In this document: one piece after another, positions 32,819 through 41,985 of the stretch
Numbering within the stretch: position 1 is the first letter of the stretch
Layout: each line of letters begins with the position of its first letter
Position numbers and translations under genes: made by a program
NCBI RefSeq assembly: GCF_025965415.1
Contig: NZ_JAOPWY010000155.1
Location: 1 to 47,923 of the forward strand
DNA from: Nocardioides sp.
GTDB lineage: Bacteria > Actinomycetota > Actinomycetes > Propionibacteriales > Nocardioidaceae
Direction: 5' to 3'
DNA length: 47,923 nucleotides
Notes under the pieces: generated by a model
What the model was told of the DNA's origin: nothing
Database searches by the model: none
What the model saw: the letters and a program-made list of their open reading frames with translations, nothing else

Positions 32819-34477
32819 ATGGAGCCAGTCACCCACGGCATCACCCTGGACGGGGTGGCCCGGTTCGTCGACATCGCGACCGACGCCCTGTCCTCGGCGC
32901 GCGAGGAGATCGACGCGCTCAACGTCTATCCCGTCCCCGACGGCGACACCGGCACCAACATGTTCCTCACCGTCTCCGCCGCCCGTGACGAGCTGCGGGC
33001 CGCCCGCCTCGCCGACCCCGACCTGGACCTCGAGGCCGGCATGGCGCTGCTCGCCCGCGCCGCGCTGATGGGCGCCCGCGGCAACTCCGGCGTGATCCTC
33101 AGCCAGATGCTGCGCGCCTACGTCACCCACCTGGCCGGCGCGGCGAGCGAGGAGCCGCGAGTGCAGACGATCGCCGCGGCCATGGCGTCGGCCACCGACG
33201 CGAGCTACGCCGCGGTCGGGACGCCGGTCGAGGGCACGATCCTCACCGTGGCCCGCGCGGCCTCCGACGCAGCGCTCGCCACCGCCGAGCGTCCCGGTGC
33301 CCGGGCCCGGGACGTCTTCACCGCCGCGGCGGCGGCCGCCCGCGCGGCCCTCGCCCGGACGCCCGAGCAGCTCGCGGTGCTGGCCCAGGCCGGGGTCGTC
33401 GACGCCGGTGGACGGGGCCTCACCGTCGTCCTCGACGCCGTCGAGACCACGGCGACCGGCCGTCGCCCGATGCCGTACGCCACTCCCATCGGCACGCACC
33501 TCATCCCGGTCGCCACCGCCGTCCCCAGCGACGACCTCACCGCCGACGGGCCGGCCTACGAGGTGATGTACCTCCTCGACGCCAGTCCCACCGAGGAGGT
33601 CGACGCGATCCACACGCTCCGCTCGACCCTCGCCGGCCTGGGCGACAGCCTCGTCGTGGTCGGTGGCGACGGCCTGTGGAACGTCCACGTCCACGTCGAC
33701 GACGTGGGTGCGGCGATCGAGGCCGGGATCGCCGCGGGCCGCCCGCACCGGATCCGGGTCACCCACTTCGCCGAGCAGATCGCCGACAACCGGCACAAGC
33801 TCTCCTCCACCCGCGCCGGCCGCAAGGTGGTCGCGGTGGCCGCCGGACCGGGGCTCGCCGACCTCTTCGCGTCCGCCGGTGCCGTGGTCGTGCCCGGGGG
33901 GCCGGGGCAGCGCCCGTCCACCGGCCAGCTGCTCGAGGCGATCACGGCCTCGGGCGCCGCCGAGGTCGTGGTCCTGCCCAACGACGCCGACACCGTGCGG
34001 GCCGCCGAGATCGCCGCCCGCACCGCCGAGGCGGAGCTCGGCGTCTCGGTCGAGGTCATCCCCACGCAGGCGCAGGTGCAGGGTCTCGCGGCGATCTCGG
34101 TCCACGAGCCCGGGCGGGGCTTCGACGCCGACGTGCGCGAGATGACGGCGACCGCCCGCCATGCCCGCCACGGCGCGGTGACGGTGGCCGCGCGCCGGGC
34201 GATCACGATGGCCGGTCCGTGCGAGCCGGGCGACGCGCTCGGCGTCATCGCCGGCGACTTCGCCGTGGTCGGTGCCGACCTGGAGGCCGTCGCCAACGAC
34301 GTGCTCGAGCGGCTGCTCGCCGGCGGCGGCGAGCTGGTCACGATCGTCTCCGGCGAGGGCGGCGTGGAGCTCGCCGACCGGGTGGCCGCCCACGTGGAGG
34401 AGCGCCACCCGCACGTCGACGTGGCGGTCCACGAGGGGGGCCAGCCGCGCTACCCGCTGCTGGTCAGCGTCGAGTGA
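32819..34477 (+). CDS. DAK2-domain protein (FakA/YloV-like)
   Basis: 552 aa. The N-terminal DAK2/DhaL nucleotide site is ALNVYPVPDGDTGTNMFLTV (Asp41 and Asp43) with LMGARGNSGVILSQMLR, and the C-terminal half holds VVLPNDADTVRAAEIAAR and PTQAQVQGLAAIS. This layout matches FakA, the kinase of bound fatty acids that works with DegV-type FakB, although no degV is in view. A possible promoter tacccttg-like box (taccct, 32727-32732) lies in the 226-base divergent gap with rpmB, giving a long leader. recG follows 17 bases later. Confidence 0.85.
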   Translation: MEPVTHGITLDGVARFVDIATDALSSAREEIDALNVYPVPDGDTGTNMFLTVSAARDELRAARLADPDLDLEAGMALLARAALMGARGNSGVILSQMLRAYVTHLAGAASEEPRVQTIAAAMASATDASYAAVGTPVEGTILTVARAASDAALATAERPGARARDVFTAAAAAARAALARTPEQLAVLAQAGVVDAGGRGLTVVLDAVETTATGRRPMPYATPIGTHLIPVATAVPSDDLTADGPAYEVMYLLDASPTEEVDAIHTLRSTLAGLGDSLVVVGGDGLWNVHVHVDDVGAAIEAGIAAGRPHRIRVTHFAEQIADNRHKLSSTRAGRKVVAVAAGPGLADLFASAGAVVVPGGPGQRPSTGQLLEAITASGAAEVVVLPNDADTVRAAEIAARTAEAELGVSVEVIPTQAQVQGLAAISVHEPGRGFDADVREMTATARHARHGAVTVAARRAITMAGPCEPGDALGVIAGDFAVVGADLEAVANDVLERLLAGGGELVTIVSGEGGVELADRVAAHVEERHPHVDVAVHEGGQPRYPLLVSVE

Positions 34478-34494
34478 GCGGCAGGTAGTCGAGC

Positions 34495-36702
34495 ATGGTC
34501 GCCATCACGCCGGACAGCCCGATCGCTGCGGTCTTCGGCAGCTCCCACAAGAAGCGCAAGCTGGCCGAGGAGGGCCTCGGCCTCGCCACGATCGGCGACC
34601 TGCTGCGCCACTTCCCGCGCCGCTACGTCGCCGCGACCGAGCTCTCCGAGGTCGCCACGCCCGTCGTCGGTGAGCAGCTGACGATCGTGGGGGAGGTGCG
34701 CTCGTGCGACAGCGCGCCGTTCACGGCCGGCAACCGCCGCCAGTGGCGTACGACGATCCGGTTGCGCACCGACGGCCCCGACTTCTCCGTGACCCTGTTC
34801 AGCCCCTACAAGAACCTCGCCGACCGGCACGAGGCCGAGTTCGGCGCGGGGAGCAGGGCACTCTTCACCGGCAAGGCCAAGCAGTTCCGCGGCGGCTGGC
34901 AGCTCGAGCAGGCCCACGGCTTCGCCCTCGACGGGGAGGAGGGCGCCATGCTGAGCAAGCTGATCCCCGTCTACCCGCTGACCGCCAAGCTCTACACGTG
35001 GGACCTCCAGAAGGTCATCGCGACGGCCCTCGACCTGGTGACCGGCGTGCCCGACGTCTTCACCCCCGAGCTCCGCGAGCGCTTCGAGCTGCTCACCGTC
35101 ATGCAGGCGCTGCGCTGGATCCACGGCCCCGACGACTGGAGCCAGCTCGGTGCGGCGCAGAAGCGCTTCCGGTTCGAGGAGGCGCTCGTGCTCCAGCTGG
35201 TGCTGGCGCGGCGCCGCGCCGCGCACCGGGCGCAGGGCGCCCGGGGCCGGCCCGGTCGGCCCGACGGCGTGCTCGCCGCCTTCGACGCCAGGCTGCCCTT
35301 CGAGCTCACCGCCGGCCAGCGTGAGATCGGTGACCTCGTCACGGCCGAGCTCGCGCGCGACCACCCGATGAACCGTCTCCTCCAGGGCGAGGTCGGTTCC
35401 GGCAAGACCGTCGTCGCGCTGCGGGCCATGCTCCAGGTCGTCGACTCCGGCGGCCAGGCGGCCCTCCTGGCGCCGACGGAGGTCCTGGCCCAGCAGCACC
35501 TGCGCTCGATCTCCGCGATGCTGGGCGACCTCGCCCAGGGAGGGATGCTCGGCGGTGCCGCGGAGGCGACCTCCGTCGTCCTGCTCACCGGCTCGATGGG
35601 CAGGGCCGCCCGCCAGGAGTCGATGCTCAAGATCGTCACCGGCGAGGCCGGCATCGTCATCGGCACCCACGCGCTCCTCCAGGACGCCGTCGAGTTCGCC
35701 GACCTCGGCCTGGTCGTGGTCGACGAGCAGCACCGCTTCGGGGTCGAGCAGCGCGCCGCCCTGACCGACAAGGCGGGCACCCCGCCCCACGTGCTCGTCA
35801 TGACCGCCACGCCGATCCCGCGCACGGTGGCGATGACCGTCTTCGGCGACCTGGAGACCTCGGTGCTCGCCGAGCTGCCCGCCGGCCGAGCGCCGATCCA
35901 GACCAACGTCGTGCCGCTGGCCGAGCAGCCGACGTGGATCGAGCGCGTCTGGCAGCGGGTGCGCGAGGAGGTGGAGAAGGGACACCAGGTCTACGTCGTG
36001 TGTCCGCGCATCTCCGGCGACTCCGGTGAGGAGGGCGAGAGCGACCAGCTCGACCTCGACGAGGACGGCAAGGAGGTCGCGCCCAGGCGGGCGCTGGCTG
36101 CCGTCGAGGAGGTGCACGCCGAGCTGTCCGCGGGACCGCTGGCCGGCCTGCGCTCGGCCGTCCTCCACGGCCGTCTGGCACCCGAGGAGAAGGACCGCAC
36201 GATGCGTGCCTTCGCCGCCGGCACTCTCGACGTCCTGGTCTCCACCACCGTCATCGAGGTCGGCGTCGACGTCCACAACGCGACCACGATGGTGCTCCTC
36301 GACGCCGACCGCTTCGGGGTCTCCCAGCTCCACCAGCTGCGCGGCCGGGTGGGTCGCGGCGGCCTCCCCGGGTTGTGCCTCCTGGTCTCCCACGCGGAGC
36401 TGGGCTCGCCGGCCCGCGACCGCCTCAACGCGGTCGCCTCGACCACCGACGGGTTCGAGCTGAGCCGGGTCGACCTGGAGCAGCGTCGCGAGGGCGACGT
36501 GCTGGGTGCCAACCAGTCGGGCTTCCGCTCGAGCCTGGTCAGTCTCCGCGTGCTGCGCGACGAGAAGACGATCGTGCGTGCCCGGGAGGCCGCGGAGGCG
36601 CTACTCTCCGAGGATCCCGCGCTCGCGCAGGCGCCCGAGCTGGCCACCGCCGTGGCCGAGGTCGAGCGCTCGGCAGCGTCGGGCTTCATGGAGAAGGGCT
36701 GA
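34495..36702 (+). CDS. recG: ATP-dependent DNA helicase RecG
   Basis: 735 aa. An N-terminal wedge/OB region (LTIVGEVRSCDSAPFTAGNR) binds branched DNA. Helicase motifs: LQGEVGSGKT (Walker A at 298-305), LAPTEVLAQQH, VVVDEQHRFGVEQR (DEQH at 410-413), VMTATPIPRT, and motif VI HQLRGRVGRGGLPGLCLL. RecG regresses stalled forks and processes Holliday junctions. An acidic insert (about 515-535, EEGESDQLDLDEDG) lies between motifs. It is flanked by the DAK2 gene and rsmD as in many actinobacteria. Confidence 0.97.
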   Translation: MVAITPDSPIAAVFGSSHKKRKLAEEGLGLATIGDLLRHFPRRYVAATELSEVATPVVGEQLTIVGEVRSCDSAPFTAGNRRQWRTTIRLRTDGPDFSVTLFSPYKNLADRHEAEFGAGSRALFTGKAKQFRGGWQLEQAHGFALDGEEGAMLSKLIPVYPLTAKLYTWDLQKVIATALDLVTGVPDVFTPELRERFELLTVMQALRWIHGPDDWSQLGAAQKRFRFEEALVLQLVLARRRAAHRAQGARGRPGRPDGVLAAFDARLPFELTAGQREIGDLVTAELARDHPMNRLLQGEVGSGKTVVALRAMLQVVDSGGQAALLAPTEVLAQQHLRSISAMLGDLAQGGMLGGAAEATSVVLLTGSMGRAARQESMLKIVTGEAGIVIGTHALLQDAVEFADLGLVVVDEQHRFGVEQRAALTDKAGTPPHVLVMTATPIPRTVAMTVFGDLETSVLAELPAGRAPIQTNVVPLAEQPTWIERVWQRVREEVEKGHQVYVVCPRISGDSGEEGESDQLDLDEDGKEVAPRRALAAVEEVHAELSAGPLAGLRSAVLHGRLAPEEKDRTMRAFAAGTLDVLVSTTVIEVGVDVHNATTMVLLDADRFGVSQLHQLRGRVGRGGLPGLCLLVSHAELGSPARDRLNAVASTTDGFELSRVDLEQRREGDVLGANQSGFRSSLVSLRVLRDEKTIVRAREAAEALLSEDPALAQAPELATAVAEVERSAASGFMEKG

Positions 36703-36713
36703 CACACGGGGAC

Positions 36714-37283
36714 ATGACTCGGATCATCGGGGGCACGGCGGGGGGGCGCCGCCTGGAGACGCCGCGCGGGCACACGACCCGTCCCACGAGCGACCGCGTG
36801 CGCGAGGCGCTGTTCTCGGCCATCGAGGCCCGCACCGGCTCGCTCGACGGCCTGCGCTTCCTCGACCTCTACGCCGGATCCGGCGCGGTCGGCCTGGAGG
36901 CCTGGTCGCGGGGTGCGGGCGTCGTGACCATGGTCGAGCAGGACCGGCGTACGGCCTCCCTCATCACCCGCAACGCCGCCGCCCTCGGCTTCTCCCGCGC
37001 CCGGGTCATCGCCTCGACGGTCTCGACGGTGCTGCAGTCGCCGCCCGCCGCCCCCTACGACCTGGTGTTCTCCGACCCGCCCTACCCGATGCCCGACGCC
37101 GACGTCGCCGCCGACCTGGTCGCGCTCGTCGTGCAGGGCTGGCTGGTGCCCGGCGCCCTCGTCATCGTCGAGCGCGCCGCCAAGCGCAGCCAGGTCGACT
37201 GGCCGGACGGCATCGAGGAGGACCGCACGAAGCGCTACGGCGAGACCGCCCTTTGGTACGGTCACGCCACCCCGGCACCCTGA
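36714..37283 (+). CDS. rsmD: 16S rRNA (guanine966-N2)-methyltransferase RsmD
   Basis: 189 aa. It starts MTRIIGGTAGGRRLETPRGH, then RPTSDRVREALFSAIEA, then the SAM loop FLDLYAGSGAVGLEAWSRGA and the catalytic DPPY motif in LVFSDPPYPMPDAD. It methylates the 30S subunit. It starts 11 bases after recG, and coaD starts 39 bases after its end, in a common bacterial order. Confidence 0.95.
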   Translation: MTRIIGGTAGGRRLETPRGHTTRPTSDRVREALFSAIEARTGSLDGLRFLDLYAGSGAVGLEAWSRGAGVVTMVEQDRRTASLITRNAAALGFSRARVIASTVSTVLQSPPAAPYDLVFSDPPYPMPDADVAADLVALVVQGWLVPGALVIVERAAKRSQVDWPDGIEEDRTKRYGETALWYGHATPAP

Positions 37284-37322
37284 TCCCGTCCCGCCCGGGA
37301 GCTCCGCCGAAGGAAGGCCCGC

Positions 37323-37808
37323 ATGCGCCGTGCTGTCTGTCCCGGGTCCTTCGACCCGGTGACCAACGGCCACCTCGACATCGTCGGTCGGGCCGCCCGG
37401 CTCTTCGACGAGGTCGTCGTCGCCATCGGCGTCAACATGTCCAAGAACCGGCTCTTCACCCCCGACGAGCGCATCGCGATGCTCGAGGAGGCCACGGCCC
37501 ACATCTCCAACGTGCGGGTGTCGGGCTTCGACGGCCTCATCGTCGACTTCTGCCGCGAGCTCGACGCGGTCGCGATCGTGAAGGGCCTGCGCGGCTCGGG
37601 CGACTACGAGTACGAGCTGCCGATGGCCCAGATGAACTCGCACCTCACCAGCGTCGAGACGGTGTTCCTGCCCGGAGCGGTGGGCAACGCCTTCGTCTCC
37701 TCCAGCCTGATCAAGGAGGTCGCGGCGCTCGGTGGCGACGTACGCGGGTTGCTGCCGGAGCCGGTGCACGAGCAGCTCGTACGCCGTCTCGCCGAGCGCG
37801 ACGCGTGA
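37323..37808 (+). CDS. coaD: Phosphopantetheine adenylyltransferase
   Basis: 161 aa. It begins [20 protein letters not shown] with the nucleotidyltransferase motif TNGH (residues 14-17), and ends with [19 protein letters not shown], the family's ISS-x-x-[IV][KR] motif. It makes dephospho-CoA from ATP and 4'-phosphopantetheine. The ATG follows gaaggaagg at a good distance. This is the penultimate step of coenzyme A synthesis. Confidence 0.97.
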   Translation: MRRAVCPGSFDPVTNGHLDIVGRAARLFDEVVVAIGVNMSKNRLFTPDERIAMLEEATAHISNVRVSGFDGLIVDFCRELDAVAIVKGLRGSGDYEYELPMAQMNSHLTSVETVFLPGAVGNAFVSSSLIKEVAALGGDVRGLLPEPVHEQLVRRLAERDA

Positions 37809-37893
37809 CCGGTCGAGCACTCGTTTTGCCCCGTCGTGGGGGCGGCGGATACGATTCCGAGGTTGTGTTGGTGTCCAGAAGTGGGAGTTCGTC

Positions 37894-38469
37894 GTGAACA
37901 GCCTGGACCCGAGGGCGCCGCTCGTGCTCGATACTCGCGAGCTCGGCCGCCGCCCGGGGTCCCAGCGTGAACTCGAGCTCACGGTTCCGGCACCAGCGCA
38001 ACTTGGCATCGAAGTCCTTTCTGTCCCCGAAGGATCGCCGGTCGAACTCGACCTGCGTCTGGAGGCGGTCATGGAGGGAGTGCTGCTCACGGGCACGGCC
38101 ACGGCCGCGCTCGAGGGGGAGTGCGTGAGGTGCCTGGAGCCGATCGAGGACGAGATCTTCGCGCGGTTGCAGGAGCTCTACGTCTACCCCGACCAGCACA
38201 CCAAGGCCGCGGAGCACGACGACCGCGACCTCGACGACGAGACCAGCCTCCTCGAGGACGACATGATCGACCTCGAGCCCCTGCTGCGGGACGCGGTGGT
38301 GCTCGCACTACCGTTCCAGCCGCTGTGCCGCGACGACTGTCCCGGGTTGTGCACCGAGTGTGGTGCCCGGCTCGCGGACGATCCGGACCACACGCACGAG
38401 GCACCGATCGACCCGCGCTGGGCAGGGCTGGTAGAGCTCCAGCAGGACACCCAGCACCACCAGGACTGA
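37894..38469 (+). CDS. YceD/DUF177-family protein
   Basis: 191 aa from GTG 37894. The conserved core is [16 protein letters not shown] followed by [20 protein letters not shown] and a WAGLVEL motif, the Cys-rich signature of DUF177. In E. coli YceD sits before rpmF as here, and plant relatives affect 23S rRNA levels, so a role in ribosome assembly is likely but unproven. The C-terminus is acidic and ends in a His/Gln-rich tail. rpmF starts 47 bases later. Confidence 0.92.
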   Translation: MNSLDPRAPLVLDTRELGRRPGSQRELELTVPAPAQLGIEVLSVPEGSPVELDLRLEAVMEGVLLTGTATAALEGECVRCLEPIEDEIFARLQELYVYPDQHTKAAEHDDRDLDDETSLLEDDMIDLEPLLRDAVVLALPFQPLCRDDCPGLCTECGARLADDPDHTHEAPIDPRWAGLVELQQDTQHHQD

Positions 38470-38516
38470 CCACCTCACCGGGGTTCCCCGGCTGAAGCAA
38501 GCAACAGGAGACCACC

Positions 38517-38702
38517 ATGGCTGTTCCGAAGCGGAAGATGTCGCGCAGCAACACGCGTCACCGCCGTTCGCAGTGGAAGGCCGTCGCGCCTGCCCTCGCG
38601 ACCTGCGCCAACCCCGCCTGCGGTGCCAAGCACCTGCCGCACCGTGCCTGCGGCCAGTGCGGCCAGTACGGCGCCAAGGCCGACCGTCGCCAGGTCCTCT
38701 GA
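38517..38702 (+). CDS. rpmF: 50S ribosomal protein L32 (bL32)
   Basis: 61 aa. It begins [20 protein letters not shown] and has Cys30, Cys35, Cys45 and Cys48 in [20 protein letters not shown], the zinc-binding form. aggag precedes the ATG. Its stop codon TGA is shared with the rnc start region, described under rnc. Confidence 0.97.
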   Translation: MAVPKRKMSRSNTRHRRSQWKAVAPALATCANPACGAKHLPHRACGQCGQYGAKADRRQVL

Positions 38703-39490
38703 CCACCGACGAGCTCCGCGCAGCGCTCGGTGATCCGGTCCTGGATCCCGAGCTGCTGCAGCGTGCGCTGACCCACCGCTCGTTCGCCTACGAGAACGGG
38801 CAGATCCCGACCAACGAGCGCCTGGAGTTCCTGGGCGACTCGGTGCTCGGGGTCGTGGTGACCGAGACGCTCTACCTCGCCCACCCGGACTTCTCCGAGG
38901 GCCGCCTGGCCAAGCTGCGCGCCGCGGTCGTCAACGCGCGCGCCCTGGCCGACGTGGCACGCGAGATCGAGCTCGGCCAGCACATCCTGCTGGGCCGTGG
39001 CGAGGAGACGACCGGTGGCCGCAACAAGGCCTCGATCCTCTCCGACACCGTCGAGGCGGTGATCGGCGCGATCCACCTCAGCGGCGGGATGGGCGAGGCC
39101 GCCAAGGTCATCCACCGGCTCTTCGACCCGGTGATGGAGGCCGCCGCGTCCATGGGCGCCGGCCTCGACTGGAAGACCTCCCTCCAGGAGCTCTCCGCCA
39201 ACCTCGGCCTCGGCGTGCCCGACTACCTCATCGAGGACGACGGCCCCGACCACATGAAGACCTTCGTCGCCCGTGTCCGCGTGGGCGAGCGGGTGCTCGG
39301 CAACGGCACGGGCCGCTCCAAGAAGGAGGCCGAGCAGGGCGCCGCCGAGACGGCCTACCGCGAGATCCAGGCCGCGCAGGTCGCGCCCGGCACCAACGCG
39401 TCCCCCGACGCCGCGGCGCTCGGCACCGCCCCCGAAGACACCGCCTCGGACACCGCTCCCGACACAGCGGTCGCCGCCACCGACGCCTGA
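38699..39490 (+). CDS. rnc: Ribonuclease III
   Basis: 263 aa if the start is CTG 38699. The signature [13 protein letters not shown] and the second acidic motif [15 protein letters not shown] form the catalytic site, and the C-terminal dsRNA-binding domain holds [20 protein letters not shown] and [19 protein letters not shown]. It processes rRNA and other double-stranded RNA. No ATG, GTG or TTG lies in frame between 38660 and the conserved helix. Alignment in mind with mycobacterial RNase III supports a start near 38699, where CTG overlaps the rpmF stop (CTGA). GTG 38657 would add 14 residues. An Ala/Thr/Asp-rich tail follows the domain. Confidence 0.93.
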   Translation: MTTDELRAALGDPVLDPELLQRALTHRSFAYENGQIPTNERLEFLGDSVLGVVVTETLYLAHPDFSEGRLAKLRAAVVNARALADVAREIELGQHILLGRGEETTGGRNKASILSDTVEAVIGAIHLSGGMGEAAKVIHRLFDPVMEAAASMGAGLDWKTSLQELSANLGLGVPDYLIEDDGPDHMKTFVARVRVGERVLGNGTGRSKKEAEQGAAETAYREIQAAQVAPGTNASPDAAALGTAPEDTASDTAPDTAVAATDA

Positions 39491-39493
39491 GCC

Positions 39494-40372
39494 GTGCCCG
39501 AGCTCCCCGAGGTCGAGGTCGTCCGCGCCGGGCTCGAGCGCCACGTCCTCGGCAGCGTGATCGAGTCGGTCGAGGTGCTGCACCCCCGACCGGTCCGCCG
39601 CGACCACCGCGGCTCGACGGGTTTCGTCGCCGCGCTGGTGGGCCAGCGCATCACCGCCGTACGCCGTCGAGGCAAGTACTTCTGGCTCGCCCTCGCCGAC
39701 GGTGACGCCCTGCTCGGCCACCTCGGCATGAGCGGCCAGATGCTCCTCCACGAGCCCGGCACCCCCGACGAGCGGCACCTGCGCGTGCGGTTCACCCTCG
39801 TCACCCCCGAGGCGCGCCGCCTCGAGATGCGCTTCGTCGACCAGCGGATGTTCGGCGGCCTCGTCGTCTCCGCCGGCGGGGCCGACCTGCCCACGGAGAT
39901 CGTGCACATCGCCCGCGACCCGATCGACCCGGAGTTCGACGACGACGAGTTCGTCCGCCGCGCGCGACGGCGTACGTCCGCCGTCAAGCGGCTCCTGCTC
40001 GACCAGGGGCTGATCTCCGGCGTCGGCAACATCTACGCCGACGAGGCGCTCTGGCGCGCGCGGCTGCACGGCGAGCGACCGGGGGACCGGCTCACCGGTC
40101 CGGTGCTGCGCGACCTGCTCGGCCACGTCCGCGCGGTCATGGGGGAGGCGCTGTCGCAGGGCGGCACGTCGTTCGACGCGCTCTACGTCAACGTCAACGG
40201 CGAGTCGGGCTACTTCGACCGCTCGCTCGACGCCTACGGCCAGGAGGGCGAGCCGTGCCGTCGCTGCGGTACGCCGATCCGCCGGGTCGCCTTCATGAAC
40301 CGCTCGTCCTACTTCTGCCCGGCCTGCCAGCGCCCGCCGCGTGCCTCCCCGCGGCGCACCGGTGCCCGTTGA
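39494..40372 (+). CDS. mutM: Formamidopyrimidine-DNA glycosylase
   Basis: 292 aa from GTG 39494, three bases after rnc. The mature N-terminus [17 protein letters not shown] supplies the catalytic proline (Pro2) and glutamate (Glu3). The helix-two-turn-helix is [20 protein letters not shown] and the zinc finger is CRRC with FCPACQ. It removes 8-oxoguanine and ring-opened purines. rnc-mutM is the standard actinobacterial order. Confidence 0.97.
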   Translation: MPELPEVEVVRAGLERHVLGSVIESVEVLHPRPVRRDHRGSTGFVAALVGQRITAVRRRGKYFWLALADGDALLGHLGMSGQMLLHEPGTPDERHLRVRFTLVTPEARRLEMRFVDQRMFGGLVVSAGGADLPTEIVHIARDPIDPEFDDDEFVRRARRRTSAVKRLLLDQGLISGVGNIYADEALWRARLHGERPGDRLTGPVLRDLLGHVRAVMGEALSQGGTSFDALYVNVNGESGYFDRSLDAYGQEGEPCRRCGTPIRRVAFMNRSSYFCPACQRPPRASPRRTGAR

Positions 40373-40451
40373 CCGACCGCCACCTCGGTGGGACTCTGGG
40401 AGATGGCCGCCGAGCGCGGCCCCTGGCACCGGAACTCCCGAAAGGCACCCC

Positions 40452-40646
40452 ATGGCCAAGGCTCTGATGGGTCATGTGACCACTGAGCTGCACTCCACCA
40501 CGACGCTGGTCGTGGAGAACCGTCGACTGCGACGTCGGGTCACCGACCTCGAGACGATGGTGCTGCGGCTCCAGGCCGACAACGACCGGCTCGCGGCGGC
40601 GGCACGCGACGACGCCCTGGCGGTCGAGGACCTGCAGCCCGTCTGA
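40452..40646 (+). CDS. Small coiled-coil protein of unknown function
   Basis: 64 aa, ATG at 40452 after gaaagg. The C-terminal two-thirds shows a heptad pattern (NRRLRRRVTDLETMVLRLQA, then DNDRLAAAARDDALA), predicting a short parallel coiled coil with a basic beginning and acidic end. The N-terminus MAKALMGHVTTELHSTTTLV is uncharged. I do not recognise a named family. It is the only gene between mutM and the MFS gene. Third positions are GC-rich and the ribosome site is good, so it is probably real. Confidence 0.65.
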   Translation: MAKALMGHVTTELHSTTTLVVENRRLRRRVTDLETMVLRLQADNDRLAAAARDDALAVEDLQPV

Positions 40647-40701
40647 CGCGTCCCGCGTCACCTGCACGACACACCCGATGCACCCCGCCGCTCGCGCGAC
40701 G

Positions 40702-40707
40702 TAGGGT
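40702..40707 (+). promoter_or_regulatory. -10 box (tagggt) for the MFS gene
   Basis: tagggt is followed by nine bases and the GTG at 40717, so the message is leaderless or has a leader of two to three bases. Confidence 0.45.
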
Positions 40708-40716
40708 CTCCGACTT

Positions 40717-41961
40717 GTGGGCACCCTCGTCGAGACCGTCTTCCCGGCCCGGCTCGGCACCGGGTTCCGCTGGCTCGTCGGCTCGTCCTGGGTGACCAAC
40801 CTGGGCGACGGGATGCTCATCGCGGCCGGCCCGCTGCTCGTCGCCTCGCAGACCCGCAACCCGCTCCTCGTCGCCTCGGCCATGCTGGCCCTCCAGGCGC
40901 CGTGGCTCGTCGTCGGGCTGTTCGCCGGCGCTCTCGCCGACCGGCTCGACCGACGTCTCGTCATGGTCGTCGCCAACACCGTCCGGGGGCTCGTGCTCGC
41001 GGGGCTGTGCACCGTGATCGCCACCGGGCACGTCAACATCGCGATCGTGCTCGTGGCGATGCTGGCGCTGGGCACGGCGGAGACCTTCGTCGACGCCACG
41101 GCCGGGACGCTCACGCCGATGCTCGTCGACAAGCGCGACCTGGGCATCGCCAACTCGCGGCTGATGGCCGGCATGATCACCGGCAACCAGCTGGTCGGCC
41201 CCGCCGTCGGCGCGCTGCTGTTCTCGGTCGGGATGGTGTGGCCGTTCGCCGTGACGGTCGTGTGCATCGCCGTCGGCGTCGTCCTGGTCTCCCGCATCGG
41301 CACACCGCCGGGCGCGGTCCGCGCCGACGTCGACACGCACATCCGGCAGGACATCGCCGAGGGCGTGCGGTGGCTGATGGGCAACCCGCCCGTGCGCACC
41401 CTGGCGGTCATCATCGTGGTCTTCAACGTCACGTGGGCGGCACCGTGGTCGGTGCTGGTGCTGTGGGCGCTCGAGCGGGTCGGGATCGACGAGGCCGGCT
41501 TCGGCCTGCTGACCACGGCCTCGGCGGTGGGCGGCCTGCTGGCCACCTTCTCCTACGGCCGGCTCGAGCGGGTGGTGCCGCTCGCCACGCTCATGCGCAC
41601 GGTGCTGCTGGCCGAGGTGCTGTTCCACCTCGCGATGGCGCTGACCACTTCGCCGTGGACGGCGTACCCGCTGATGGTCTTCTTCGGCGCCTACGCCTTC
41701 GTCTGGGGCACCCTCTCCCAGGCCGTGCGGCAGCGGGCGGTGCCGAGCGAGCTCCAGGGCCGGGTCGGCTCGGTCTACATGATCTGCGTGATGGGCGGCA
41801 TGCTCGTCGGGTCGGCGCTGGGCGGCGTCATCGCCGGGGTGTGGGGCCTCACCGCGCCGTGGTGGTTCGCCTTCGTCGGCTCGGGCCTGACGCTCGCGCT
41901 GGTGTGGCGCTCGCTGGGCCACATCGCCCACGCGGACGAGAGCGCGCAGACCACCGCCTGA
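40717..41961 (+). CDS. MFS transporter (exporter-like)
   Basis: 414 aa, about 12 hydrophobic helices. It starts TGFRWLVGSSWVTNLGDGML and has the MFS motif A variant GALADRLDRRLVMVVAN after helix 2, matching the enterobactin-exporter/MefA-like MFS_3 branch. Substrates could be drugs or small metabolites; nothing nearby specifies one. It ends 24 bases ahead of the glcD-like gene and may be cotranscribed with it. Confidence 0.88.
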   Translation: MGTLVETVFPARLGTGFRWLVGSSWVTNLGDGMLIAAGPLLVASQTRNPLLVASAMLALQAPWLVVGLFAGALADRLDRRLVMVVANTVRGLVLAGLCTVIATGHVNIAIVLVAMLALGTAETFVDATAGTLTPMLVDKRDLGIANSRLMAGMITGNQLVGPAVGALLFSVGMVWPFAVTVVCIAVGVVLVSRIGTPPGAVRADVDTHIRQDIAEGVRWLMGNPPVRTLAVIIVVFNVTWAAPWSVLVLWALERVGIDEAGFGLLTTASAVGGLLATFSYGRLERVVPLATLMRTVLLAEVLFHLAMALTTSPWTAYPLMVFFGAYAFVWGTLSQAVRQRAVPSELQGRVGSVYMICVMGGMLVGSALGGVIAGVWGLTAPWWFAFVGSGLTLALVWRSLGHIAHADESAQTTA

Positions 41962-41985
41962 TCCGCGGGATGGTTCGATGGGTGG

